A stretch of 6,685 nt of DNA from DASUFF01 sp036274695 (GTDB lineage Bacteria; UBA10199; JACPAL01; GCA-016699445), in the NCBI GenBank assembly GCA_036274695.1, contig DASUFF010000012.1:1-6685 (forward strand). The letters run 5' to 3'. Of the stretch, positions 1-6,685 are shown one piece after another; positions within the stretch are counted from its first letter, which is position 1; every line of letters starts with the position of its first letter. Under the pieces are notes generated by a model. It was not told where the DNA came from, searched no databases, and saw only the letters and a list, made by a program, of their open reading frames with translations. The position numbers were made by a program, and so were the translations under genes.

Positions 1-891
1 CGGCTCGTAACCGAGCATGCGGTCGAAGCCCGCGCTGGTCACCATGCCGACGGGCATGCCGCCGTCGTCGAAGGCGAGCATCAGGAGGGGCTTGCCCGCG
101 TTCCGGAAGACGGCGTCGCGGATGCGGACCTGCTCGAAGGCATGTTCACGCTCGGTTTCGTCGATGGCCTGGAAATAGGCATAGTTCGTGGCATCGACGC
201 GGCCGAAATACACGTCTACCAATAGATGTCCGCCCGCCTGGCGGAGTATTCGGATGCCGGAACGAGAGGCGCTGCCCGTTTCCAGACATTCCCGGATGAC
301 GGAGCGGACCATGTCGTGATCCTCGGGGTAGAAGAAGCGCAAGGCCTCGACACCCACCACATCCCGTTCGTTCAAGTTCCAGCGTTCCCGGTTTTTCCGG
401 TTAAACAGCACCATCTCAGCGGAGCCGTCGGGGCGGCATTTCACCACGCCCATGGGTTGCGGCGAGAATTCCACGAACTGGCGCAGCGACTCGACGACCT
501 GGTCGTCGTCGCGGAAATCGAGGGCCATCGCCCGCGCCTCGGAGGTCGGCGGATGGGAGAGGCCGCGCCTCCAAACCTGGCGGAAGTCGTCGGCCAGCCG
601 GGAAATGGGGGGGTGGCTTTCTTCGGTCAATTGCGCCAGCTGGCGCGCGGCTTCGTAGAAGGCGCCGGCCAGGGCCTCCGGGGCCAGATCGGGCGATAAC
701 GTGCCGTCCTCGGCGGCGAGCCGGCGGAGCGGGTCGACCACCGTGGAGAGGCCGTTTTCGAGTTCCTGAGTCGGGAGAAAGGGGTGAAGCCCGTTAAAAA
801 TATCCGTCGCCGGGCGTCCCAATTGATACTGGGACGTTGCAACCGCCAGGCCGCCGACCAGTTGATTCAAGGCGAGGTTCGAAAGGGACAT
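1..891 (-). CDS. PAS-domain sensory/signalling protein, C-terminus cut by window edge
   Basis: The minus-strand frame is open from an ATG at 891 to the window edge (297 codons, no stop), so the effector end is missing. Residues 1-130 match no family I recognise: they look soluble and mainly helical, with no signal peptide or membrane segment. Residues about 136-243 read as a PAS fold: a helix with FVEFSPQPMGVV, then a beta strand with LFNRKNRERWNL, FFYPEDHDMVRSVI, and a strand ending YFQAIDETERE. A short charged helix (244-258) leads into a second PAS start (IRDAVFRNAGKPLLML, then AGFDRMLGYEP at the edge). Tandem PAS domains after a helical linker are typical of cytoplasmic histidine kinases, diguanylate cyclases or PAS regulators; the output domain cannot be told. 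An in-frame ATG at 897 is an alternative start; 891 is preferred because a weak GGA lies 6 nt before it. The gene follows argC on the same strand, 91 bp away. Confidence 0.8.
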   Translation of the reverse strand, partial: MSLSNLALNQLVGGLAVATSQYQLGRPATDIFNGLHPFLPTQELENGLSTVVDPLRRLAAEDGTLSPDLAPEALAGAFYEAARQLAQLTEESHPPISRLADDFRQVWRRGLSHPPTSEARAMALDFRDDDQVVESLRQFVEFSPQPMGVVKCRPDGSAEMVLFNRKNRERWNLNERDVVGVEALRFFYPEDHDMVRSVIRECLETGSASRSGIRILRQAGGHLLVDVYFGRVDATNYAYFQAIDETEREHAFEQVRIRDAVFRNAGKPLLMLAFDDGGMPVGMVTSAGFDRMLGYEP

Positions 892-902
892 AGTCATTCC
901 GA

Positions 903-926
903 CGCTTGCGGGCTTCTTCGCAAGCG
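903..926. repeat. GC-rich perfect inverted repeat (hairpin) before the PAS gene
   Basis: CGCTTGCG (903-910) and CGCAAGCG (919-926) form a perfect 8-bp stem with an 8-nt loop. It lies in the gap between argC and the PAS gene, ending 11 nt before the chosen PAS start codon. Neither strand has a T-run after the stem, so it is not a standard intrinsic terminator. In the minus-strand mRNA the loop holds GAAGAA, the only purine-rich stretch near the start, so the structure could limit ribosome access or bind a regulator. A -10-like TAAAAT lies on the minus strand at 945-950, but I see no good -35 with it. The function is inferred; the repeat itself is plain. Confidence 0.55.
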
Positions 927-982
927 ACCTCGGGAAGTTGCGTCATTTTAGGACAGGAGAGCAAGGGACTATTTCTGGAGAA

Positions 983-2026
983 TCAGGGCGCCCAGGCCGG
1001 AAGGGAAAGGCCGGTCTTTTCGTCCCATCCCGAGAGGAGATTTAAGTTCTGCACGGCCTGGGAGGCCGCCCCCTTCATGAGGTTGTCGATGGCGGCGATC
1101 AGGACGATCCGGCCCGTGCGGGAATCGAAGTGGGCGCCGATCTCGCAGACGTTCGAGCCCCTAACGTTCTTCGTCTTGGGAAGGGAGCCTTCGGGCAGGA
1201 TCCTCACAAAGGGCTCGTCTTTATAGAAGGAGGAGAGGACGGCGAGCGTCTCCTGTGTGGACGTTTTTCCCACCGCCTTGGCGTAAATGGTGGAAAGGAT
1301 GCCCCGGTCCATCGGGATCAAGTGAGGCGTGAAGGAGATGACGACCGGCCGTCCCGCCGCCCGTGAAAGCTCCTGCTCGATTTCCGGCGTGTGCCTGTGC
1401 TTTCCGACCTTGTAGGCGTGCACGGATTCGTTCACCTCGGAGAAAAGGGATTCCAGGACGGCGCTTCGCCCCGCGCCGCTCACTCCGGACTTCGCATCGA
1501 CGACGATGCTATCCGGATCGATCTTTTTTTCCTTCAAGAAGGGCGTCAGCGCCAAGATGGTGCCCGTCGGGTAGCAGCCGGGATTGGCGACGAGCTTCGC
1601 CTTCTTGATCTTGTCCCGGTGCGTCTCGCAAAGCCCGTAGACAGCATCTTTCAATAGACCGGGAGCGGCGTGATCGCCGTACCATTCCTTGTAGGAGTCG
1701 ACGGATTGGAGCCGGAAATCTGCGGACAGGTCGACGGCCTTGAGCCCCGCCTTGACCCAGGAGGCCACGTGCTCGGCTGCCGAGTGATGTGGGAGGCAGG
1801 AGAAGGCGACGTCGCAACGTTTGGCGATCTCTCCGTCGTTCAACTCTTCCAGGACGAGAGAGGTTTTGCCCGCGAAGTAGGGGAAGAGGTCCGCGACCTT
1901 CTTGCCCGCGAATTTTTCCGAAGTGGCGAGGACGACCTCGACGTTCGGATGGTTCAAGAGGATTCGGAGAAGTTCTATCCCGGTATAACCGGTCGCTCCG
2001 GCGATGCCGACCTTTAATGTCTTCAT
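983..2026 (-). CDS. argC: N-acetyl-gamma-glutamyl-phosphate reductase
   Basis: ArgC reduces N-acetyl-glutamyl-5-phosphate with NADPH to the semialdehyde, the third step of arginine (ornithine) synthesis, in the cytoplasm. The 347-residue protein has the usual length. The N-terminal Rossmann motif GATGYTG is at residues 10-16. The catalytic cysteine is C151 in NPGCYPT, SGVSGAGR is at 180-187, and the conserved histidine segment KHRHTPEIEQ is at 209-218. The C-terminal NLMKGAASQAVQN (315-327) is also typical. The start is set at ATG 2026, where AAGGA sits 7 nt upstream; a GTG six codons further up (2044) is in frame but would place the Shine-Dalgarno inside the gene. It lies 46 bp after rpsI on the same strand, which suggests co-transcription with rplM-rpsI. 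No other arginine gene is in the window. Confidence 0.96.
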   Translation of the reverse strand: MKTLKVGIAGATGYTGIELLRILLNHPNVEVVLATSEKFAGKKVADLFPYFAGKTSLVLEELNDGEIAKRCDVAFSCLPHHSAAEHVASWVKAGLKAVDLSADFRLQSVDSYKEWYGDHAAPGLLKDAVYGLCETHRDKIKKAKLVANPGCYPTGTILALTPFLKEKKIDPDSIVVDAKSGVSGAGRSAVLESLFSEVNESVHAYKVGKHRHTPEIEQELSRAAGRPVVISFTPHLIPMDRGILSTIYAKAVGKTSTQETLAVLSSFYKDEPFVRILPEGSLPKTKNVRGSNVCEIGAHFDSRTGRIVLIAAIDNLMKGAASQAVQNLNLLSGWDEKTGLSLPAWAP

Positions 2027-2043
2027 AGAGGATTCCTTTAACA

Positions 2044-2069
2044 CGGAAATCCCCAGGAGGAAATTTCCG
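2044..2069 (-). repeat. Small hairpin in the rpsI-argC spacer
   Basis: CGGAAAT (2044-2050) and ATTTCCG (2063-2069) make a 7-bp stem around a 12-nt loop, filling most of the 46-bp spacer. No U-tract follows on the minus strand, so it is not a normal intrinsic terminator. The loop in the mRNA contains UUCCU, complementary to AGGAA in the argC ribosome binding site (2034-2038), so a five-base kissing interaction is possible. The stem is short and AU-containing and may be chance. Confidence 0.3.
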
Positions 2070-2072
2070 AGA

Positions 2073-2477
2073 TTAACGCTTGCTGTACTGCGACCGGCGG
2101 CGGGCGCCGCGGCGGCCGTACTTTTTGCGCTCGACGATGCGGGCGTCGCGCGTGAGGAGGCCGGCCACCTTGAGCGGCTTGCGCAGCTCGGCGTTGACCT
2201 TGAGCAGACCCTTGGCGATGGCGTATTTCAGGGCGTCGGCCTGTCCGGCCGGGCCGCCGCCGATGATCATGGCCGTCACGTCGTACTTGCCGGCGGTGCC
2301 GGTGACGTCGAACGGCTGCTGGACGATGAAGCGCAGGGCCTCGCGTCCGAAATATTCGGGAAAGTCCTTCTCGTTCACCAGGATCTTGCCGGATCCCGGG
2401 ACGACGGAGACGCGCGCGATGGCGGTCTTTCTCTTTCCGACGACGAACTGACGCTTGGGGGCTCTTGCTGTTGCCAT
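2073..2477 (-). CDS. rpsI: 30S ribosomal protein S9 (uS9)
   Basis: S9 is a protein of the small ribosomal subunit head, and its C-terminal tail reaches the P-site tRNA. The protein has 134 residues, close to the 130 of E. coli. Visible family features are GKRKTAIARV (14-23), the glycine-rich segment GGGPAGQADALKYAIAKGLL (73-92), LLTRDARIVERKKYG (107-121) and the basic tail ending SQYSKR, whose last Lys-Arg is the tRNA-contacting end. The start ATG (2477) lies 12 bp after the rplM stop, in the standard rplM-rpsI pair. The Shine-Dalgarno is weak (a purine run overlapping the rplM stop), so its translation probably depends on ribosomes arriving from rplM. Confidence 0.98.
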   Translation of the reverse strand: MATARAPKRQFVVGKRKTAIARVSVVPGSGKILVNEKDFPEYFGREALRFIVQQPFDVTGTAGKYDVTAMIIGGGPAGQADALKYAIAKGLLKVNAELRKPLKVAGLLTRDARIVERKKYGRRGARRRSQYSKR

Positions 2478-2489
2478 GGTGTTGATCTC

Positions 2490-2921
2490 TTAGAGTTGAA
2501 CGGTCTTCGGTTGCTGCGCGGCGTGAGGATGCTGCTCGGTCGCGTAGACCTTGAGTTTTTTCAGGAGATGGTCCTGCATCCGGTTCTTGGGCAACATGCC
2601 CTTGACCGCTTTGATGATCAGCTGGGTGGCGTCCTTCAACAACAGCTTCTCCGCCGTGATCTCTTTCAAGCCGCCGCGGAAGCCCGTGTGCTTGTAATAA
2701 ACCTTGTCGCCCGGCTTCTTGCCCGTCAGCCGGATCTTGGCGGCGTTGATGGCGACCACGAAATCGCCCGTGTCGACGTGAGGGGTGTAGATGGTTTTGG
2801 TCTTGCCGCGGAGGATGTCGGCGATACGGGTCGCCGCGCGTCCCAGGACCTTATCCGTAAGGTCCACAAGCACCCAACCCCGTTCCACCGTTTCCTTTTT
2901 AGCCAACGTGCTCTTCTGCAT
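2490..2921 (-). CDS. rplM: 50S ribosomal protein L13 (uL13)
   Basis: L13 is an early-assembly protein of the large ribosomal subunit that binds 23S rRNA. The 143-residue length matches the E. coli protein (142). Clear family motifs are GWVLVDLTDKVLGRAATRIADILRGK (15-40), HVDTGDFVVAINAAKIRLTGKK (48-69), KVYYKHTGFRGG (73-84), the signature KAVKGMLPKNRM (104-115) and the HPHAAQQP tail (131-138). The start at 2921 is supported by GGAG (plus-strand 2930-2933) 8 nt upstream. It is the first gene of the leftward rplM-rpsI-argC unit and diverges from hisC. In E. coli, L13 represses its own operon through the mRNA leader; a leader hairpin is present here too, but the mechanism is not shown. Confidence 0.98.
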   Translation of the reverse strand: MQKSTLAKKETVERGWVLVDLTDKVLGRAATRIADILRGKTKTIYTPHVDTGDFVVAINAAKIRLTGKKPGDKVYYKHTGFRGGLKEITAEKLLLKDATQLIIKAVKGMLPKNRMQDHLLKKLKVYATEQHPHAAQQPKTVQL

Positions 2922-2954
2922 GGTTTCGACTCCGTCTCAACCACTTCCTCCGCC

Positions 2955-2971
2955 GCCCGTCTGCGACGGGC
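2955..2971 (-). promoter_or_regulatory. Stem-loop in the rplM mRNA leader
   Basis: GCCCGTC (2955-2961) and GACGGGC (2965-2971) form a perfect 7-bp GC-rich stem with a 3-nt loop. In the minus-strand transcript it lies 33 nt before the rplM start codon and upstream of the GGAG ribosome binding site. Ribosomal protein operons are often controlled by such leader structures, and L13 autoregulation is known in E. coli. Assigning that role here is inference. Confidence 0.4.
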
Positions 2972-3008
2972 ACCCGCTGTCGGTCGTGGCATCGTTGTAA
3001 GGCGGGGG

Positions 3009-3038
3009 AAAGTAGTGGACAGGACGGAGAGGTGTCAA
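3009..3038 (-). promoter_or_regulatory. Putative promoter of rplM-rpsI-argC
   Basis: On the minus strand a perfect TTGACA (-35, plus-strand 3033-3038) is followed after 18 nt by TACTTT (plus-strand 3009-3014), a weak -10 with 3 of 6 consensus bases. Transcription would start near 3002 and give a leader of about 80 nt before the rplM ATG. This is the only consensus-like -35 upstream of rplM in the spacer. The -10 placement is uncertain by a base or two. Confidence 0.45.
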
Positions 3039-3046
3039 TAGATAAA
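3016..3046 (+). promoter_or_regulatory. Putative promoter of hisC, overlapping the rplM promoter
   Basis: TGGACA (3016-3021, 5 of 6 bases of the -35 consensus) is followed after 19 nt by GATAAA (3041-3046, 4 of 6 bases of the -10). The -10 ends 7 nt before the hisC ATG at 3054, which would put the transcription start at or next to the A of the start codon. The element interleaves with the opposite-strand promoter of rplM. Spacer length is at the long end of normal, so confidence is limited. Confidence 0.35.
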
Positions 3047-3053
3047 TCCGCCT

Positions 3054-4127
3054 ATGTCGTCGATGATTCGAAAGGAAGTCCGCGGGCTTAAGGGGTACCA
3101 CCTGGCGAGCGTTCCCCACCGGATCAAGCTCAACCAGAATGAGTCGCCCTGGGATTTGCCGGCGCCTCTCAAAGACAAGATCGTCGAGAGGTTGCGGAAG
3201 GCGGATTGGAACCGGTATCCGTCGCCCTTTTGCGACCCGCTTCGGGCCAAAATCGCCGAAAGGGAAGGGTGGAGCTTCGACGGTGTCGTCGTTTCCGGCG
3301 GGTCCAACGTCTTGATCCAGGTCGTGACGATCGCCGCCTCCGTGAACGGCAAGATCCTCACCGTGACGCCCAGCTTTTCCCTTTACGAGCTCGAGGGCGC
3401 GATCTTGGGTAACCGGGTCGCCGCGGTGCCACTGGGGAAGGACGATTTCTCGTTCCCTCGGGACGCCTTTTTAAAGCGGATGAAGGCGCTCCGGCCCAAG
3501 ATCGTCTTCCTGGCCAACCCGAACGCCCCGACCGGCAACCTTTTCGAGGAAGACGACCTGCTCGCCGTCGTCAAGAAGGCCCCCGGCATCGTGGTGATCG
3601 ACGAGGCCTATTACCCGTTTTCGGGACGGACGATGGCGCCGTATCTCAAGACCCACAAGAATTTGGTGATCGTCCGAACGCTTTCGAAGGCGTTTTCCCT
3701 GGGAGGCGTCCGGTTGGGCTATCTGCTGGCCGATCCCGTCCTGGCGGGCGAGTTCCGGAAGGTGATCCTGCCGTTCAGCGTCGGCATTCTGCCGCAGATC
3801 GTGGGCGAAGCGGCGTTGGAGGAGAGTGCCTACGGCAACCGCGTGGTGACCGAAATCATCGAAGGCCGCGCGACGATCTACGAGGGGTTGAAGTCTCTGC
3901 CGGGTCTGACCGTCTACCCGTCCGACGCGAATTACGTCCTGTTCCAGTCGCCGAAGGCGCAGGAAATTTTCTCGGGCCTCGTCGCCAAGGAGATCCTGAT
4001 CCGGAACGTCAGTATGAAGGGATTGCCAAACGCTCTTCGGGTCTCGGTGGGGACGAACGAAGAGAACCGCCTTTTTCTCGAAGCGATGTCTTCGATCTCC
4101 TTGACACTCCGCGTAAAATCCTCCTAA
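3054..4127 (+). CDS. hisC: Histidinol-phosphate aminotransferase (class I/II PLP enzyme)
   Basis: HisC moves an amino group from glutamate to imidazole-acetol phosphate, giving L-histidinol phosphate, a late step of histidine synthesis in the cytoplasm. The 357-residue length is normal. Family features include KLNQNESPWDLP (25-36, matching the usual LNxNExP), NPNAPTG (155-161), the PLP-pyridine aspartate in VIDEAYYPF (D183), the Schiff-base lysine K212 in RTLSKAFSLGGVRLGYL, R220, and the substrate-carboxylate arginine R329 in LRVSVGTNEEN. It stands alone, divergent from rplM and 63 bp before the Fe-S regulator, with no other his gene in view, so a role as an aromatic or other aminotransferase cannot be excluded. 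An in-frame stop at 3039-3041 limits the start to ATG 3054 or ATG 3063; neither has a Shine-Dalgarno. Confidence 0.88.
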   Translation: MSSMIRKEVRGLKGYHLASVPHRIKLNQNESPWDLPAPLKDKIVERLRKADWNRYPSPFCDPLRAKIAEREGWSFDGVVVSGGSNVLIQVVTIAASVNGKILTVTPSFSLYELEGAILGNRVAAVPLGKDDFSFPRDAFLKRMKALRPKIVFLANPNAPTGNLFEEDDLLAVVKKAPGIVVIDEAYYPFSGRTMAPYLKTHKNLVIVRTLSKAFSLGGVRLGYLLADPVLAGEFRKVILPFSVGILPQIVGEAALEESAYGNRVVTEIIEGRATIYEGLKSLPGLTVYPSDANYVLFQSPKAQEIFSGLVAKEILIRNVSMKGLPNALRVSVGTNEENRLFLEAMSSISLTLRVKSS

Positions 4128-4134
4128 TACGACC

Positions 4135-4184
4135 TTGACAGTCTTATAGGACCTGTTTAGTCTTATTTAAGAAAGTGTTTTAAT
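4135..4184 (+). promoter_or_regulatory. Promoter/operator region of the Rrf2 regulator-suf operon
   Basis: A perfect TTGACA (4135-4140) is followed after 17 nt by TAGTCT (4158-4163), a weak -10 as expected for a regulated promoter. A second, better -10-like box TTTAAT (4179-4184) sits 6 nt before the ATG. Between them lies an imperfect dyad, ATAGGAC (4146-4152), 7 nt, GTCTTAT (4160-4166), with 6 of 7 positions symmetric. AGTCTTAT occurs twice in direct orientation (4140-4147 and 4159-4166). The core resembles the GAC...AGTC core of E. coli IscR type 1 sites, though its outer arms do not fit. The overlap with the promoter suggests repression by the adjacent Rrf2 protein; this is inference. Confidence 0.55.
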
Positions 4185-4190
4185 ATCGAC

Positions 4191-4645
4191 ATGATGCAGT
4201 TTAACCGCAAGACCGAATATGCCCTCTTGTCGGCGGAGTACATGGCGCGGAAGGAAGGCGCGCTTTCCACGCCGCGACGCGCCACCAGCACCCGCGAAAT
4301 CGCGGACGCGTATCGGATTCCCTATCCGCTGCTCGCGAAGGTCCTACAGAAGCTGGCGTCTAAGGGCGCGATCCGCGCCGTCCACGGCACCAAGGGCGGC
4401 TATGTCCTGGCCCGGAAGGCGGCCGAGCTTTCGGTGGCCGATATCGTCGAGATCTTCGAAGGCCCCGTCGCCGTCGCCGATTGTTTCCGGGAGGAGGGGA
4501 GCAACTGTCCGCAGTGGCACGGCTGCCATATCAAGGCTCCCTTCTCCGAATTGAACGCGAAGATCCACAACCTTTTGGCCTCCACGAAGATCGCCGACCT
4601 GGCGCGCCGGCCCTACAGCAGCGCGCCGAAGGAGCTGACCATCAC

Positions 4646-4649
<4 letters not shown>
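4191..4649 (+). CDS. Rrf2-family Fe-S-responsive transcriptional regulator of the suf operon
   Basis: Rrf2 proteins are small winged-helix DNA-binding dimers; IscR-type members bind a [2Fe-2S] cluster and adjust Fe-S assembly genes to demand. This 152-residue protein shows the family start (FNRKTEYALLSAEYMAR, 4-20), a helix-turn-helix (STREIADAYRIPYPLLAKVLQKLASKGAI, 33-61) and the wing HGTKGGYVLAR (65-75). Three cysteines, C98, C106 and C112, lie in the usual cluster position after LSVADIVEIFEGP, with H113 next to the last one. Spacing is C-x7-C-x5-C, not the C-x5-C-x5-C of E. coli IscR. Its stop overlaps the sufB start (ATGA at 4646-4649), so it is the first gene of the suf operon and probably autoregulatory. 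Start ATG 4191 or 4194 is possible; neither has a clear Shine-Dalgarno. It is IscR- or Suf-regulator-like, but I give no symbol. Confidence 0.9.
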
Positions 4650-6090
<1,441 letters not shown>

Positions 6091-6094
<4 letters not shown>

Positions 6095-6685
6095 GCCTGC
6101 TCGAAATCAAAAAACTGCACGCGAACGTCGCGGGCGAAGAGATCCTCAAAGGCTTGAGCCTGAACGTGAACCCCGGCGAAGTGCACGCCATCATGGGGCC
6201 CAACGGCTCCGGTAAGAGCACGCTCGCCCAGGTGATCGCCGGACGCGAAAACTACGAAGTCACCAAAGGCCAGGTGCTCTACCAGGGCAAGGACCTGTTG
6301 GCGATGTTGCCGGAGGACCGCGCCCGCCAAGGCGTCTTTCTCGGATTCCAATATCCCATCGAGATCCCGGGCGTCGGGAACGTCTACTTCCTAAAGGCGG
6401 CTCTGAACGCCGTCCGCAAGCACCGCGGGTTGGAGGAAGTCGACGCGATGGAATTCCTAGCGCTGGTCAAAGAGAAGATGAAACTTTTGGAGATCGAGGA
6501 AGGATTCCTCACCCGTTCGGTCAACGAAGGCTTCTCCGGCGGCGAAAAGAAGCGGAACGAGATCCTTCAGATGGCGGTGCTCCAGCCGCGTCTGGCGATC
6601 CTCGACGAGACGGACTCGGGGTTGGACATCGACGCGCTCCGCATCGTGGCCAACGGCGTGAATTCGCTCAAGCGGCCGGACAACG
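6091..6685 (+). CDS. sufC: Fe-S cluster assembly ATPase SufC, 3' end cut by window
   Basis: SufC is the ABC-type ATPase of the SufBC2D complex; ATP binding drives SufC dimerisation and a shape change in SufB-SufD needed for cluster building. It is soluble and not a transporter. The first 198 codons of about 250 are present. Visible motifs are Walker A GPNGSGKST (36-44), the Q-loop glutamine Q87 in FLGFQYPIEIPGV, the ABC signature FSGGEKKR (148-155), Walker B LAILDE (168-173) and the D-loop SGLD (176-179). The form LDETDSGLDID is the SufC version of this region. The H-loop and C-terminus lie outside the window. The start ATG overlaps the sufB stop in ATGA (6091-6094), with AAGGGAG 6 nt upstream, so expression is coupled to sufB. 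Confidence 0.97.

Noticed and set aside
226..699. Plus-strand open frame of 157 codons over the PAS gene
   Set aside because: The opposite strand encodes a coherent PAS protein open for 297 codons; this frame has no recognisable product.
903..926. Hairpin as an intrinsic terminator for argC
   Set aside because: No T-run follows the stem on either strand.
2027..2044. GTG start for argC at 2044
   Set aside because: It would put the AAGGA ribosome binding site inside the gene; MKTLKVGIAGATGYTG from ATG 2026 is the normal ArgC N-terminus.
2004..3041. Long plus-strand open frame of 345 codons across the rplM and rpsI genes
   Set aside because: It is fully antisense to two unmistakable ribosomal protein genes, matches no family, and is a typical stop-poor antisense frame in GC-rich coding DNA.
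4481..4645. 55-codon N-terminal extension of SufB
   Set aside because: It overlaps the regulator gene out of frame, is unlike SufB, and ATG 4646 has AAGGAG upstream plus the ATGA coupling seen again at sufC.

Overview
The window comes from a bacterial chromosome with moderately high GC and densely packed housekeeping genes. It falls into two divergent blocks that meet in a short promoter region at about 2922-3053. I see no mobile element, CRISPR array, rRNA or tRNA gene, and no intergenic gap over 135 bp. The lineage cannot be fixed from the sequence. The order rplM-rpsI-argC is one I associate with deltaproteobacterial and Nitrospirae-like genomes, so that is a weak guess only.

The leftward block, read on the minus strand from about 2921 down to 1, has four genes. 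These are rplM (ribosomal protein L13), rpsI (ribosomal protein S9), argC (N-acetyl-gamma-glutamyl-phosphate reductase) and, after an 85-97 bp gap with a GC-rich hairpin, the first 297 codons of a PAS-domain sensory protein cut off by the window edge. rplM and rpsI are 12 bp apart. argC follows rpsI after 46 bp with its own good ribosome binding site, so arginine synthesis is probably co-transcribed with the two ribosomal protein genes.

The rightward block starts with a complete hisC-type aminotransferase gene standing alone (3054-4127). After a 63 bp promoter/operator region comes an iron-sulfur cluster assembly operon: an Rrf2-family regulator with three cysteines, then sufB, then sufC, which is cut by the window end. 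Both junctions in this operon are 4-bp ATGA overlaps, so translation is probably coupled. The regulator most likely senses Fe-S status and controls its own promoter. SufB (scaffold) and SufC (ATPase) would normally work with SufD and a cysteine desulfurase encoded further right.

The most interesting signals are regulatory. They are a dyad with repeated half-sites in the regulator-suf promoter, an atypical C-x7-C-x5-C spacing in the regulator, overlapping divergent promoters between rplM and hisC, and two rightward first genes with no Shine-Dalgarno but a -10-like box 6-7 nt before the ATG, as expected for leaderless mRNAs. I found no convincing previously undescribed multi-gene system here.
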